Of a DNA stretch of 64,000 nt, positions 1-9,418 are shown in pieces. Numbering within the stretch: position 1 is the stretch's first letter; each line of letters starts with the position of its first letter. This DNA is from Zhongshania aquimaris. GTDB taxonomy: Bacteria; Pseudomonadota; Gammaproteobacteria; Pseudomonadales; Spongiibacteraceae. Location of the stretch: positions 62,001 through 126,000 of the forward strand of contig NZ_JAHWDQ010000005.1 of assembly GCF_019312595.1 (NCBI RefSeq), written 5' to 3'. Under the pieces are notes generated by a model that worked only from the letters and a program-made list of their open reading frames with translations, was not told the DNA's origin and did not search any database. The position numbers were made by a program, and so were the translations under genes.

Positions 1-651
1 AGCATGGATGGCGATATGGCACCTTTGTCTGACTTGGCCGCGTTAGCGCAGAAATATAATGCGTGCTTGATGGCTGATGACGCCCACGGTTTTGGGGTGT
101 TTGGTAAGACCGGTGCTGGTAGCAGTGAGTTATTCGGCTTGAATCAAGAGCAGTTGCCAATATTGATGGGCACCTTGGGAAAAGGGATTGGCAGCTATGG
201 TGCTTTTATCGCCGGTAGCGAGTTATTGATTGAAAGTTTGATTCAGTTTGCCCGCCCCTATATTTACACCACCGCCATGCCGCCGGCGGTTGCCGCAGCA
301 AGCCTAGCGAGCTTGGAGTTGCTGGCAACTGAATCTTGGCGCCGGGATCATTTACAGCATTTGATAACGAGATTTAAGAGTGGCGCCGCTAAAATGGCGC
401 TGCCTTTAATGGCGTCGGATACGGCAATCCAGCCATTGTTGGTGGGAGAAGAGTCCCTCGCCATGGCAATAAGCGCAAACTTGGAAGCAGAGGGTATTTT
501 GGTATCTGCCATTCGCCCACCAACCGTGGCGGTGGGCCAATCTCGTCTTCGTATTACGATTACTGCGGCGCACACGGATGCGGATGTTGATGCATTGCTT
601 GGGGCTTTGCATCGTGTGGTTCCTGCCGGATTGCGTGTTGCGACATTATGA
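1..651 (+). CDS. bioF: 8-amino-7-oxononanoate synthase, C-terminal part (5' end outside window)
   Basis: PLP-dependent condensation of pimeloyl-ACP with alanine, the first ring-assembly step of biotin synthesis. The frame is open from base 1, so the true start lies upstream; about 216 of the usual ~390 residues are present. Counting from the ATG at 4, the PLP-contact motif DDAHGFG is at residues 25-31 and the Schiff-base lysine is K60 in GTLGKGIGSYGAF, both standard for the alpha-oxoamine synthase family. The stop overlaps the start of the next gene (ATGA at 648-651), so translation is probably coupled to the bioHC fusion. Identity is secure from motif order and from the following biotin genes. 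Confidence 0.95.
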   Translation, partial: SMDGDMAPLSDLAALAQKYNACLMADDAHGFGVFGKTGAGSSELFGLNQEQLPILMGTLGKGIGSYGAFIAGSELLIESLIQFARPYIYTTAMPPAVAAASLASLELLATESWRRDHLQHLITRFKSGAAKMALPLMASDTAIQPLLVGEESLAMAISANLEAEGILVSAIRPPTVAVGQSRLRITITAAHTDADVDALLGALHRVVPAGLRVATL

Positions 652-2228
652 CGGTGATTTATCGTGAGCATCTCACGGCCTACCGCAGTGGCGCAGCAGA
701 ACTGGTTTTGCTGCATGGCTGGGCTAGCGACTCAGAAATTTGGCGAAGTGTCGTTCCCGCCTTACGTCGGCATTTTCATATAACGTTAATTGATTTGCCG
801 GGCTTTGGTCGCAGCGAAATCTGTGAAGTTGATGCCGACGTGAAGTCTATTGTTGAGAAGCTTCTGGCAGCGCTTCCTGAGCGGGCTATTTATTGCGGTT
901 GGTCACTGGGCGGTATGTTTGCAACGGCAATTGCTGCGGCCCATCCAGAGCGCGTCAGTGCTTTAATCACAGTGGCAAGTAATGCTGTATTTGTCGCAGA
1001 TGACAGCTGGCCGGCGGCGATGCCGCGCGAAGATTTTTTAAATTTTAAATCGGCTATTGAAAAAAATATTGCAAAGGGCCTTCGGCGTTTTGCTTTGCTA
1101 CAACTCCACGGCGACGAGCGGGTTGAGTCAGTGCAAGCAGTGGTGAGTCGTCTAGCACCGCAGCAAAATTCAGCCGGCCTACTGCAGGGACTTAAGTATT
1201 TGAGTGATATCGATAATCGCTTGGCTTTAACGTCAGTGGTAGCTCCGGTGTTACATGTGCTGGGCTCGAATGATGCGATTGTGCCGATTGAATGCGCAGC
1301 GTTAATTGCGAGGCACTATCCGAATCACGACTGTGAGATCATGCGCGATTGTGGTCATATTCCGTTCTTGTCTTTGCCGGAGGCGTTCGTCGAAATCCTC
1401 CTAAATTTTGTGAATGACAAGGGGCTGCTAAATCAGCACACGCCTTACCTATTAGATAAATCCGACGTTGGTCGCTCCTTTAGTCGTGCTGCCTCGAGTT
1501 ACGATGGTGCGGCCCTGCTTCAGCGCCGTATTGCCGATAGATTGCTCTCCATCTTGCCCGTCTCGGCGGGTGCTTCATTAGTTGATTTAGGTTGTGGGAC
1601 TGGCTACAGCTTGCCCGCCTTACGTCGATACGTGGGCGAGGGACAGTTAATTGCGACTGATCTTGCGCCAGGTATGCTTGCCTTTGCAAAGGAGCACGCA
1701 GGTGGAGTGGCAAGTACGTGGTTGTGTACTGACGCCGAAGACCTTGCATTAGCCGATAATAGTGTAGGGCAAATTTTTTCGAGTTTAGCCTTGCAGTGGT
1801 GCGAGAATTTACCCGCCGTTTACGCCGAGATTGAGCGTGTATTAACGCCCGGAGGGACCGCGGTTATCGCCACGCTGGGGCCAGAAACACTACACGAGCT
1901 GCGCGAGTCGTGGCGTCAGGTTGATTCCTATACCCACGTGAATCAATTCGCGACTCGATCAGAGCTTGATGAAGCTATTCAATATTCTGGGCTGCAATTG
2001 GAGGAGTGGCGAGAGGTAGGTGAGCAAATGGAGTATCAGCGCTTATCTGAGTTAACCCGTGAACTAAAGAATATCGGTGCGCACAATGTAAATAGTCGAC
2101 GACCAAGCGGTTTAACAAGTCGTGGACGAATTACGGCATTAACCTCGGCCTACGAGGAATTCAGAATGCCAAATGGGTATTTGCCAGCAACTTATCAAGT
2201 CTGGTATTTGCGGTGTAAAAAAAAGTGA
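648..2228 (+). CDS. bioHC: Fused BioH carboxylesterase - BioC malonyl-ACP O-methyltransferase
   Basis: Bifunctional protein for both ends of the methyl-ester trick in pimeloyl-ACP synthesis. Residues ~1-255 are an alpha/beta hydrolase: HG oxyanion region LLHGW (21-25), nucleophile elbow GWSLGG with S86, acid D209 in GSNDAIVP, and H237 in DCGHIPF, as in BioH (pimeloyl-ACP methyl ester esterase). Residues ~268-526 are a class I methyltransferase with SAM motif LVDLGCGTGY (311-320) and the BioC-type start KSDVGRSFSRAASSYD. No stop or frameshift separates the halves. Fused BioHC is known from Saccharophagus and Teredinibacter. It sits between bioF and, after one unrelated gene, bioD. Each half is normal in length, so both activities are expected. 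Confidence 0.93.
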   Translation: MTVIYREHLTAYRSGAAELVLLHGWASDSEIWRSVVPALRRHFHITLIDLPGFGRSEICEVDADVKSIVEKLLAALPERAIYCGWSLGGMFATAIAAAHPERVSALITVASNAVFVADDSWPAAMPREDFLNFKSAIEKNIAKGLRRFALLQLHGDERVESVQAVVSRLAPQQNSAGLLQGLKYLSDIDNRLALTSVVAPVLHVLGSNDAIVPIECAALIARHYPNHDCEIMRDCGHIPFLSLPEAFVEILLNFVNDKGLLNQHTPYLLDKSDVGRSFSRAASSYDGAALLQRRIADRLLSILPVSAGASLVDLGCGTGYSLPALRRYVGEGQLIATDLAPGMLAFAKEHAGGVASTWLCTDAEDLALADNSVGQIFSSLALQWCENLPAVYAEIERVLTPGGTAVIATLGPETLHELRESWRQVDSYTHVNQFATRSELDEAIQYSGLQLEEWREVGEQMEYQRLSELTRELKNIGAHNVNSRRPSGLTSRGRITALTSAYEEFRMPNGYLPATYQVWYLRCKKK

Positions 2229-2391
2229 GTAATTGTCGCTATCGCTGCTCACGTTGATCGTTTGCTATCTGCAAATTTGGTGGGCTTTGTTAGATTGTAA
2301 GGGTGGCTAAGTAGCTGCCCTTTTTTATGCGTCTATAATACAAACTATTGATGGAATTTGATTGCCTGCAAAAATTAGATTGAGGTGTTCA

Positions 2392-4500
2392 TTGAAAGGG
2401 AATATTCGTGCGCTTTTCGTAGGCTGCGCTATGCCGATGACGGTGATGGCCCAAGGTAATATGAACATGCAGGGAATGAGTGGTTTACTCAATATCCCTG
2501 ATGCCTCCGTGATTGAATACGGTTCCGCCGCTGCGGCATGGGATAACCAAGTTGACGGGCGTTTTTCCCGTGACCGCAAGCTCAATGATCAGGGAAATGA
2601 CTTCAATTTTGCTGCCGGAATTTTCCCTCATATTGAAATTGTAGGGCGAGATGTTGCTGGCCGGTCGACGGCTGGCGGCTCTGATTTGTCTTTCAATTTT
2701 AAACTGCAGTTGCCTTGGGAGCTGTTGAATGGATTTTCGTTTGCGATTGGCGAGCAAGACGTTGGTGGATCCGTCAATGAGTTCGATACTAAGTACGCGG
2801 TGACGACTTGGCAGTACGGTAATCTCCGTTCGACTATAGGGTATGGGCAATACGATGGTCGCGCAGGTAAAACCCAACGCCTAGATGGGATTTTTGGCGG
2901 CATTGAATATGCTGCGCGTGATTGGCTGAGTGTTATTCTTGAGGACGATGGTCATTCGCTAAATAGTGGTGTGCGAGTGTCAGTGCCGAATGGTGTAATG
3001 CCACAGGGATGGAAGGCATCGATGTTGTGGATGCTTTCAGCTAATGAGGGCGTCGACAATCGTCAGGATTGGTACGGTATTAATTTTAAAATTCCCTTAG
3101 GACAAAAATACCAGCGTCGCTTGCCGATCGATCAGCCAAGGGCTGAGATTGCGTCGGTTTCGAGATTGGTGCGTGAAGAGCAATATGGATTTGATCCAAA
3201 ATTGGAAACAAGACCTCACCCATCCCAAGTGGGTTCCGTAACAGAAGACGCAGCGGTCGACAAAATAGCCCAATTAAAACGGGACCTTATAGCGGCGAGT
3301 TTAGAGAAAGTGCGTATTCAGCGCTATGGCAGAGAATGGATTATCGCCTTTGAAAACTTGAGTTATAACAATAATGCAATGGATGCCTTGGCGGTTGCGA
3401 TAGGTATCGCTGCGACTAATTTGCCAGCGGGTGATCGGTTTTATTTGCAGCTCGAAAAATACGGTATTCCCGTATTTGGTCTAGGTGGAACAGCATTAGC
3501 ATGGGGAGAGTTTCTGGATGGTAGCGGCAGTTTTCCGGAATCTATCATGGTCGCGGCGCCCACTAACAGGTTGCGTCGTCGTAGTGGTGGTGGCGGAGTT
3601 GTCGCGTCAGCGATGAATCAAGTTAAAGACTATCTCTCGTTTCGGCCAACAGCAATGCTAAGGCCGGTGCTGTCGTCTACTCTGGGAACAGAGTATGGCG
3701 TGTTTGATTACTCCTTGGCGGTGAGGACGGACCTAGTTCTGCCGTTGTGGCAGGGTGCAGCATTTAATATTACTAAGGATTGGTCTTTTTTAGAGAGTCA
3801 GGATTTTACGAAAGACGGCGTTTTTGGTGGCGTCTTTCGCGAACAACGTGTTGCAACTGGTGTGAAAGATCGCGTGATTAGCCAAACGTTTCGCTTGGGG
3901 CGCGGCTTTACCACTATGATTTCCTATGGTCGGTTTTTCGCCGTTAATGACGGAGCGACTCTGGAAAGTCGCTGGGAGCCAGGTGATGGTCGCCATCGTT
4001 TTCGTGTGATCCTCTCCGATTTAGAAGACAAGTACGATCCTAGTATCACGCGGAATGCGCGCTTGGCGTCTTGGCGATATTTTTTTCAGCGGACCAATAG
4101 TGAAATTAACCTTACTGCTGGGGAGTTCTATAACGAAGACTCTGGTTATAAAGTGGACTTTACTCAGCACATAGGTGATACCCGTTTACACCTAATATAT
4201 AAAAAGTCAGAGGGTAATGCCTTTGCTGGGATTGGTTTTACTATTCCACTAACTCCCCGCAAAGATCTTGGGCGGGTTGCGGGTGTTCAGCTGACGGGGG
4301 CGCCTAGTTGGCGATACGATGTAACTACAATTTTAGGTGAGCAGGGTAATCGCTTAGTATTTGGTCCGAATATTATGCCCAGTGAATTCTTTAGTTTGCG
4401 CAATGGCTATTTTAACGGTGATCGTTTGAGTCCCGCATATATTCGAGCGAACCAAGAGAAATTACGTGAAGCTTGGCAAACATTTGGTCGGGCAAAATAA
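2392..4500 (+). CDS. YjbH-like outer-membrane protein
   Basis: Probable outer-membrane beta-barrel lipid/polysaccharide-associated protein of the YjbH family (PF06082), known from exopolysaccharide operons. Evidence is the N-terminal GMSGLLNIPDA motif typical of the family, many alternating aromatic/polar strands, and about 702 residues, the normal family length. No ATG lies at the 5' end. I chose TTG at 2392 because GAGGTG lies at 2382-2387 and the product then begins with a good signal peptide (MKGNIRALFVGCA...) with cleavage likely after VMA. TTG codons at 2362 and 2380 are alternatives. It separates bioHC from bioD on the same strand, which is odd for a biotin operon; no role in biotin is implied. 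The substrate is unknown. Confidence 0.75.
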   Translation: MKGNIRALFVGCAMPMTVMAQGNMNMQGMSGLLNIPDASVIEYGSAAAAWDNQVDGRFSRDRKLNDQGNDFNFAAGIFPHIEIVGRDVAGRSTAGGSDLSFNFKLQLPWELLNGFSFAIGEQDVGGSVNEFDTKYAVTTWQYGNLRSTIGYGQYDGRAGKTQRLDGIFGGIEYAARDWLSVILEDDGHSLNSGVRVSVPNGVMPQGWKASMLWMLSANEGVDNRQDWYGINFKIPLGQKYQRRLPIDQPRAEIASVSRLVREEQYGFDPKLETRPHPSQVGSVTEDAAVDKIAQLKRDLIAASLEKVRIQRYGREWIIAFENLSYNNNAMDALAVAIGIAATNLPAGDRFYLQLEKYGIPVFGLGGTALAWGEFLDGSGSFPESIMVAAPTNRLRRRSGGGGVVASAMNQVKDYLSFRPTAMLRPVLSSTLGTEYGVFDYSLAVRTDLVLPLWQGAAFNITKDWSFLESQDFTKDGVFGGVFREQRVATGVKDRVISQTFRLGRGFTTMISYGRFFAVNDGATLESRWEPGDGRHRFRVILSDLEDKYDPSITRNARLASWRYFFQRTNSEINLTAGEFYNEDSGYKVDFTQHIGDTRLHLIYKKSEGNAFAGIGFTIPLTPRKDLGRVAGVQLTGAPSWRYDVTTILGEQGNRLVFGPNIMPSEFFSLRNGYFNGDRLSPAYIRANQEKLREAWQTFGRAK

Positions 4501-4538
4501 CGTCAAAGCGATATAAATTTACAAGGTTGGAAAGTAGT

Positions 4539-5228
4539 ATGTTGAGTAGTCGTCATTTTTTCATTACAGGTACTGACACTGACGTGGGCAAGACTTTAAT
4601 TGGTTGCGGATTGCTTGTGGCTGCTGCAAATAAAGGCTTGCGCACGCTCGCAGTTAAACCGATCGCTGCGGGCGCAGAAAGCACTCCAGATGGATTGCGA
4701 AACCAAGATGCGGTCATGTTAATGGAGGCTATGACCGAAAAAATGTCCTATCAGCAAGTTAATCCGGTACTGCTAGAGCAGCCAATAGCGCCGCATATTG
4801 CTGCAGAGCAAGTGGGGAGGCGGGTAAGCGTCGCCCAGCTCGCCGGCTTATGTCGTGGCGCGCTGATGCAGAGCGCAGATTTTGTGTTGATTGAGGGCGC
4901 GGGCGGTTGGCGAGTGCCATTGAGTGGTCGCGAGTTATTGTCTGGTTTAGCGGTTGAATTGCAAGCTCCGGTTGTACTTGTGGTGGGTATGAAATTGGGC
5001 TGCATCAGTCATGCCCTGCTGACAGCGGATGCGATAAAGGCGGATGGCTTGCGCTTAGCGGGGTGGGTGGCAAATCGAATTGACCCTGATATGTCATGTT
5101 TTGAAGAAAATGTCTCAACGCTAAAAGCCCTGCTTTCCGCACCCTGCCTTGGTGTGGTGCCCTATTTGAAAGGTGAAAAACGGGGTTTCGATAATGTCGC
5201 CAAGTTTTTAGACGTTTCTATTTTGTGA
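4539..5228 (+). CDS. bioD: ATP-dependent dethiobiotin synthetase
   Basis: Closes the ureido ring of dethiobiotin from DAPA, CO2 and ATP, in the cytoplasm. The P-loop variant GTDTDVGKT (residues 11-19) and the motif EGAGGWRVPL (about 115-124) are diagnostic of BioD. About 229 residues, matching the family. I chose ATG 4539 because the product then begins just before the family's first strand (RHFFITGTDTDVGKT). A longer frame opening at 4473 would overlap the upstream gene and adds sequence not found in the family. The gene is 38 bp after the YjbH-like gene and the pair may be co-transcribed. It completes the biotin set started by bioF and bioHC. Confidence 0.93.
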   Translation: MLSSRHFFITGTDTDVGKTLIGCGLLVAAANKGLRTLAVKPIAAGAESTPDGLRNQDAVMLMEAMTEKMSYQQVNPVLLEQPIAPHIAAEQVGRRVSVAQLAGLCRGALMQSADFVLIEGAGGWRVPLSGRELLSGLAVELQAPVVLVVGMKLGCISHALLTADAIKADGLRLAGWVANRIDPDMSCFEENVSTLKALLSAPCLGVVPYLKGEKRGFDNVAKFLDVSIL

Positions 5229-5661
5229 CTCTGATCTTAGTCGATCAAAGCTATTACTGACCGCGGTGGGGTAGACGAAGTCACTACAATGATGTGAGCG
5301 AGCGCAGCTGAACACCTTCAAATATTGATTAATACCTTGGTGAGGGGCCTTCTTAAAAGGACCTTGTTTAGGACGCGTGAGTCGCTGTTTGCAGATTTTA
5401 TGGCAGTATACGAAGCAATGTCCTCTGTTAAAAGGCTATTGTTGACTAAGTAACTCGAGTCACTCAGGTTTTTTGTGTTGAATCCCTAACGTTATGATTT
5501 TCAAGGTTTTTATAGCTGAGCTGGCGGGAGTGAGCCAAATATCTCAAGCGCATCCTAATCCAAAATAGCTTGCAAGACGTAGTAAAATCGCTATAGTTGT
5601 CACTGTCAACATTGGTGGGTGTGTAGCAATCTGCCAGATTTTTGTTCATGAGGTCATTATC
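5229..5661. other. Intergenic region, no supported gene
   Basis: This 433-base gap between bioD and the first acyl-CoA dehydrogenase shows no ORF I can recognise. A 41-codon open frame from a TTG near 5327 to a TAA near 5452 has no clear ribosome site and no recognisable motif. The dyad-like stretch near 5440-5470 (ACTCGAGT core) could belong to a regulatory or terminator element, but has no convincing U-tract. The promoter of the acyl-CoA dehydrogenase gene presumably lies in the last 100 bases. Confidence 0.5.
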
Positions 5662-7449
5662 ATGCCGCAATATACAGCTCCACTTCGCGATATTAATTTT
5701 GTACTGAAAGAGGTACTTAACAGCGACAAACACTTTGCCAGTCTTGCTAGCCGTGAAGAAGTTAGTGAAGACTTGATGGACGCCATTATTTCTGAAGGCG
5801 CCAAATTCTCTGAAAATGTACTCTCTCCTTTAAACCAGGTCGGAGACCAGCAGGGTTGTACTTGGTCTGAGTCAGGGGTTACTACGCCAGAAGGTTTTAA
5901 AGAGGCCTATCAGCAATATGCCGAAGGCGGTTGGCCGTCGATGACCGCTAATCCCCAATTTGGCGGTCAAGGTTTGCCTAATTCCTTGGGCTTGGTTGTA
6001 ACTGAAATGGTCAGTTCTGCCTGTTGGGCTTGGGGTATGTATACCGGTTTATCGCAGTCGGCCGCGCGCTTGCTTGAGGTTTATGCTAGCGATGAATTGC
6101 AAGAAACCTACCTTGAAAAAATGACTAGCGGTATATGGGGCGGCACCATGTGCTTGACGGAGTCCCACTGCGGCTCAGATCTCGGTCTTCTAAGAACAAA
6201 AGCCGAAATGAATGCAGATGGCAGCTACAACGTCACCGGCACCAAAATATTTATTTCTGGTGGCGAGCATGACATGATGGAAAACATTATCCATCTTGTG
6301 CTGGCTCGTGTAGAGGGTGCGCCATCGGGTACCAAAGGTATTTCCCTATTTGTTGTTCCTAAATTCCTGCCCGACGAGAACGGTGAAGTTGGCGAGCGCA
6401 ATGGCGTTCACTGCGGCAGCATTGAGCACAAAATGGGTATAAAGGCCTCTGCGACCTGTGTAATGAACTTTGACAGCGCTAAAGGGTTTTTGGTTGGCGA
6501 AGAAAATCGCGGCTTGAATGCGATGTTCCATATGATGAACTCGGCTCGTCTAGGTACGGCTTTACAGGGTTTGTCTGCCGGCGAAGCGTCGTTTCAAGGC
6601 GCTTTAGAATACGCTCGCGACCGTCTCCAAATGCGTTCACTGAGCGGTCCAAAGAACCCTGACGGTCCTGCCGATCCCTTGATTGTTCATGCCGACGTTC
6701 GCCGTATGTTATTAACGCAAAAGGCCTTCGCTGAAGGTAGTCGTGCGTTTATATACTGGGTGGCGCAACTTGTTGATACGTTCTATTTCTCTGGCGATGA
6801 ACAAGCGCGTCGCGATGCGGAAGAACTATCTGAATTGCTGACCCCAATTGCGAAAGCATTTGTTACTGAAACGGGTTTGGAGTCGGCGAATTACGGTATG
6901 CAGGTGTTTGGTGGCCACGGCTTTATTTCTGAGTGGGGGATGGAACAAATCGTCCGCGATTTACGTATTTCTACCCTCTATGAAGGCACTACAGGTATCC
7001 AGGCTTTAGATCTACTTGGCCGTAAGGTGATGGGCAGCGGCGGTAAGCAATTGATGGTGTTTACTAAGATTATTCATCAGTTCTGTAAAGAGCAAAAAGA
7101 CAAGCCGGGCATGGCGCCATTTGTAGAAAAATTGGCTGAGCTAAATGCTGAGTGGGGAGACATCACCGCTAAATTGGGTGAAAAAGCCCTGAGCAATGCC
7201 GATGAAGTTGGCGCTGCGTCGGTGGACTACCTAATGTATTCTGGCTATGTGTCGTTAGCGTATATGTGGGCGCGTATGGCCTCGGTTGCTTTAGATGGCG
7301 ATGCTGATGATGCCTTCCTCAAAGCAAAGATTCAAACCGCGCAATTTTACTATCAACGGTTACTACCTCGCACCGAATCTCACAAACTTGCCATGCTTAA
7401 TGGGGCGGATAGTGTGATGGCGATGCCTGCAGAAGCTTTTGCATTTTAA
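5662..7449 (+). CDS. Acyl-CoA dehydrogenase (DmdC/FadE-like, ~600-residue type)
   Basis: FAD-dependent alpha,beta-dehydrogenation of an acyl-CoA. The 595-residue protein has the N-terminal helical domain beginning YTAPLRDINFVL, the central signature MCLTESHCGSDLG (about 172-184), the segment VFGGHGFISEWGMEQ followed by RDLRISTLYEGT, and a C-terminal extension. This is the architecture of the DmdC (3-methylmercaptopropionyl-CoA dehydrogenase) / long FadE group. It could act on long-chain, branched or methylthio acyl-CoAs; sequence alone does not decide. A paralogue follows 63 bp downstream on the same strand. The first ATG fits the family N-terminus. Confidence 0.9.
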   Translation: MPQYTAPLRDINFVLKEVLNSDKHFASLASREEVSEDLMDAIISEGAKFSENVLSPLNQVGDQQGCTWSESGVTTPEGFKEAYQQYAEGGWPSMTANPQFGGQGLPNSLGLVVTEMVSSACWAWGMYTGLSQSAARLLEVYASDELQETYLEKMTSGIWGGTMCLTESHCGSDLGLLRTKAEMNADGSYNVTGTKIFISGGEHDMMENIIHLVLARVEGAPSGTKGISLFVVPKFLPDENGEVGERNGVHCGSIEHKMGIKASATCVMNFDSAKGFLVGEENRGLNAMFHMMNSARLGTALQGLSAGEASFQGALEYARDRLQMRSLSGPKNPDGPADPLIVHADVRRMLLTQKAFAEGSRAFIYWVAQLVDTFYFSGDEQARRDAEELSELLTPIAKAFVTETGLESANYGMQVFGGHGFISEWGMEQIVRDLRISTLYEGTTGIQALDLLGRKVMGSGGKQLMVFTKIIHQFCKEQKDKPGMAPFVEKLAELNAEWGDITAKLGEKALSNADEVGAASVDYLMYSGYVSLAYMWARMASVALDGDADDAFLKAKIQTAQFYYQRLLPRTESHKLAMLNGADSVMAMPAEAFAF

Positions 7450-7470
7450 GAATTTTGTTTGATTGAATCG

Positions 7471-7489
7471 CGACGGCCTAGTGCCGTCG
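7471..7489 (+). terminator. Short GC-rich hairpin between the paired acyl-CoA dehydrogenases
   Basis: Perfect 7-bp inverted repeat CGACGGC (7471-7477) / GCCGTCG (7483-7489) with a 5-base loop, followed by TGCTTATTT. The U-run is weak, so it may be an attenuator or mRNA-stability hairpin rather than a full terminator. Confidence 0.4.
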
Positions 7490-7512
7490 TGCTTATTTAG
7501 AAGGAGTCATTT

Positions 7513-9303
7513 ATGCCTGAATACAAAGCCCCCCTCCGAGATATGCAATTTGTTCTACACGAAGTTTTCAAAGCTGAAAACTTGTGGCAAGCCATGCCTG
7601 CTATGGAAGACGTTAACCGTGAATTAGCTGATGCAATTCTCGAAGAAGGCGCAAAAATTAATGAGTCCTTAGTGGCCCCTTTAAGTCAGCCAGGGCACGA
7701 AGAAGGTGTTAAGTGGACTGATGGGGTAGTGACCACGCCGAAGGGTTATCCAGACGCATTTCGACAGCTGGCTGAAGGCGGTTGGGGCGGCTTGTCTGGC
7801 GCGCCGGAATACGGCGGGCAAACAATGCCCAAGATGTTGGTGTTGCTGTTTGAAGAAATGTTGTATTCCTCGAATATCGCGATGGGCTTGTATTTAACTC
7901 TTACATCTGGCGCGGCCCTGGCTATTTCCAGCCATGCGACGGACGAGCTGAAAACGAAATTCTTGCCGAATATGTATTCAGGTAAGTGGGCTGGCGCCAT
8001 GTGCTTAACGGAAAGCCATGCGGGTACCGATCTTGGGATGATTCGAACCAAGGCAGAGCCGCTTGCAGATGGCAGTTACAGTATCACTGGTACCAAAATA
8101 TTTATTACTGGTGGTGATCAGGATTTAACTGAGAATATTATTCATTTGGTGTTAGCTAAATTGCCAGATGCACCTGCCGGCTCCAAGGGTATTTCCTTAT
8201 TCCTTGTCCCTAAAATGAAGGTCAATGAAGATGGTAGCAGCGGTGAAAACAACGGTGTTCACTGCGGTAGCATAGAACACAAAATGGGTATCAATGCCTC
8301 GGCAACCTGCGTAATGAATTTCGATGGTGCGCAGGGTTATCTTGTCGGCGAGATCAATCGTGGTTTGCAGGGTATGTTTACCATGATGAACTACGAGCGT
8401 CTGTCGGTGGGCATTCAGGGCTTGAGCGCCGCTGAAGCCGCTTACCAGTGGTCTTCGATATACGCGCGTGAGCGTCTGCAAAGTCGTGCTCCGTCGGGGC
8501 CAGTTAATAGTGCTGGTGCAGCTGATCCGATTATTGTGCACCCCGATGTGCGTCGCATGCTATTAACGCAAAAAGCGTATGTAGAGGCTGGCCGTGCATT
8601 TGCCGTTTATGTGGGCAAGCAATTAGATGAGTCGAAATTTGGTAGCGGTGACGTTAAAGCCAAGGCAGAAGGTATGGTGGAATTATTGACGCCAATTGCC
8701 AAAGCTTTCCTTACCGATAAAGGCCTTGAAGGCACCGTAGCGGGCCAACAGGTTTTTGGCGGCCATGGTTATATACGCGAGTGGGGCATGGAGCAGTTGG
8801 TGCGTGACGTGCGCATTAGCCAGATTTACGAAGGCACCAACGGCATCCAAGCACTCGATTTAATGGGTCGTAAAATTGCAGCAAACGGTGCTCAAAATCT
8901 TAACGTCCTGATAGCTGAAATGCGGGAATTTGCGACGTCGGCGGCATCAGTGAGCGGTATGGATGAGTTTTTACTTCCCTTAAACGAAGCGATTGATAAT
9001 CTTGAGTCGCTGTCTGAGTTTGTTTTGGCGCAGGCGCAGGCGGGCGATGCCAACGCCATCGGCGCAGCGTCGGTAGAGTTTCTGCATGTCATGGGCTTCA
9101 CACTCTATACCTATATGTGGGCGATGATGACACGCACGGTGCTGAGCGGTGAGAGTGACCAAGGCGAGGCTTTTGGACAGGCCAAGCTTCACACCGCACG
9201 TTTCTTTATTCAGAGACTGTTGCCGCAGGCAAAAGGGCTGAGCGAATCAATCCGTAATGGCAGTGCCAGCTTAATGGATATTCCAGAGGAAGCATTTGCT
9301 TAA
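7513..9303 (+). CDS. Acyl-CoA dehydrogenase, paralogue of the preceding gene
   Basis: A second 596-residue acyl-CoA dehydrogenase of the same DmdC/long-FadE type. It shares the N-terminal YKAPLRDMQFVL block, MCLTESHAGTDLG, GSIEHKMGINASATCVMNFDGA, and VFGGHGYIREWGMEQ followed by RDVRISQIYEGTNG with the gene upstream. The ribosome site AAGGAG lies about 8 bases before the ATG. Tandem duplication with divergence suggests different chain-length or branch specificity. It may serve beta-oxidation of acyl-CoAs arising from the wax-ester or hydrocarbon genes elsewhere in the window (inference). A strong terminator follows. Confidence 0.9.
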   Translation: MPEYKAPLRDMQFVLHEVFKAENLWQAMPAMEDVNRELADAILEEGAKINESLVAPLSQPGHEEGVKWTDGVVTTPKGYPDAFRQLAEGGWGGLSGAPEYGGQTMPKMLVLLFEEMLYSSNIAMGLYLTLTSGAALAISSHATDELKTKFLPNMYSGKWAGAMCLTESHAGTDLGMIRTKAEPLADGSYSITGTKIFITGGDQDLTENIIHLVLAKLPDAPAGSKGISLFLVPKMKVNEDGSSGENNGVHCGSIEHKMGINASATCVMNFDGAQGYLVGEINRGLQGMFTMMNYERLSVGIQGLSAAEAAYQWSSIYARERLQSRAPSGPVNSAGAADPIIVHPDVRRMLLTQKAYVEAGRAFAVYVGKQLDESKFGSGDVKAKAEGMVELLTPIAKAFLTDKGLEGTVAGQQVFGGHGYIREWGMEQLVRDVRISQIYEGTNGIQALDLMGRKIAANGAQNLNVLIAEMREFATSAASVSGMDEFLLPLNEAIDNLESLSEFVLAQAQAGDANAIGAASVEFLHVMGFTLYTYMWAMMTRTVLSGESDQGEAFGQAKLHTARFFIQRLLPQAKGLSESIRNGSASLMDIPEEAFA

Positions 9304-9333
9304 TTTGATATAAGCACGGTAAAACTGGTTAAT

Positions 9334-9369
9334 AAGGCGGCAACTTGAGATAATAGTGCCGCCTTTTTT
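9334..9369 (+). terminator. Rho-independent terminator after the acyl-CoA dehydrogenases
   Basis: Perfect 9-bp stem AAGGCGGCA (9334-9342) / TGCCGCCTT (9357-9365), 14-base loop, then a run of T to 9369. It ends the acyl-CoA dehydrogenase transcript. Confidence 0.85.
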
Positions 9370-9418
9370 ATTGCCTAAATAAAGGTGGGCAACGGGCTTT
9401 CTAATCGCTAGTGGTGGA

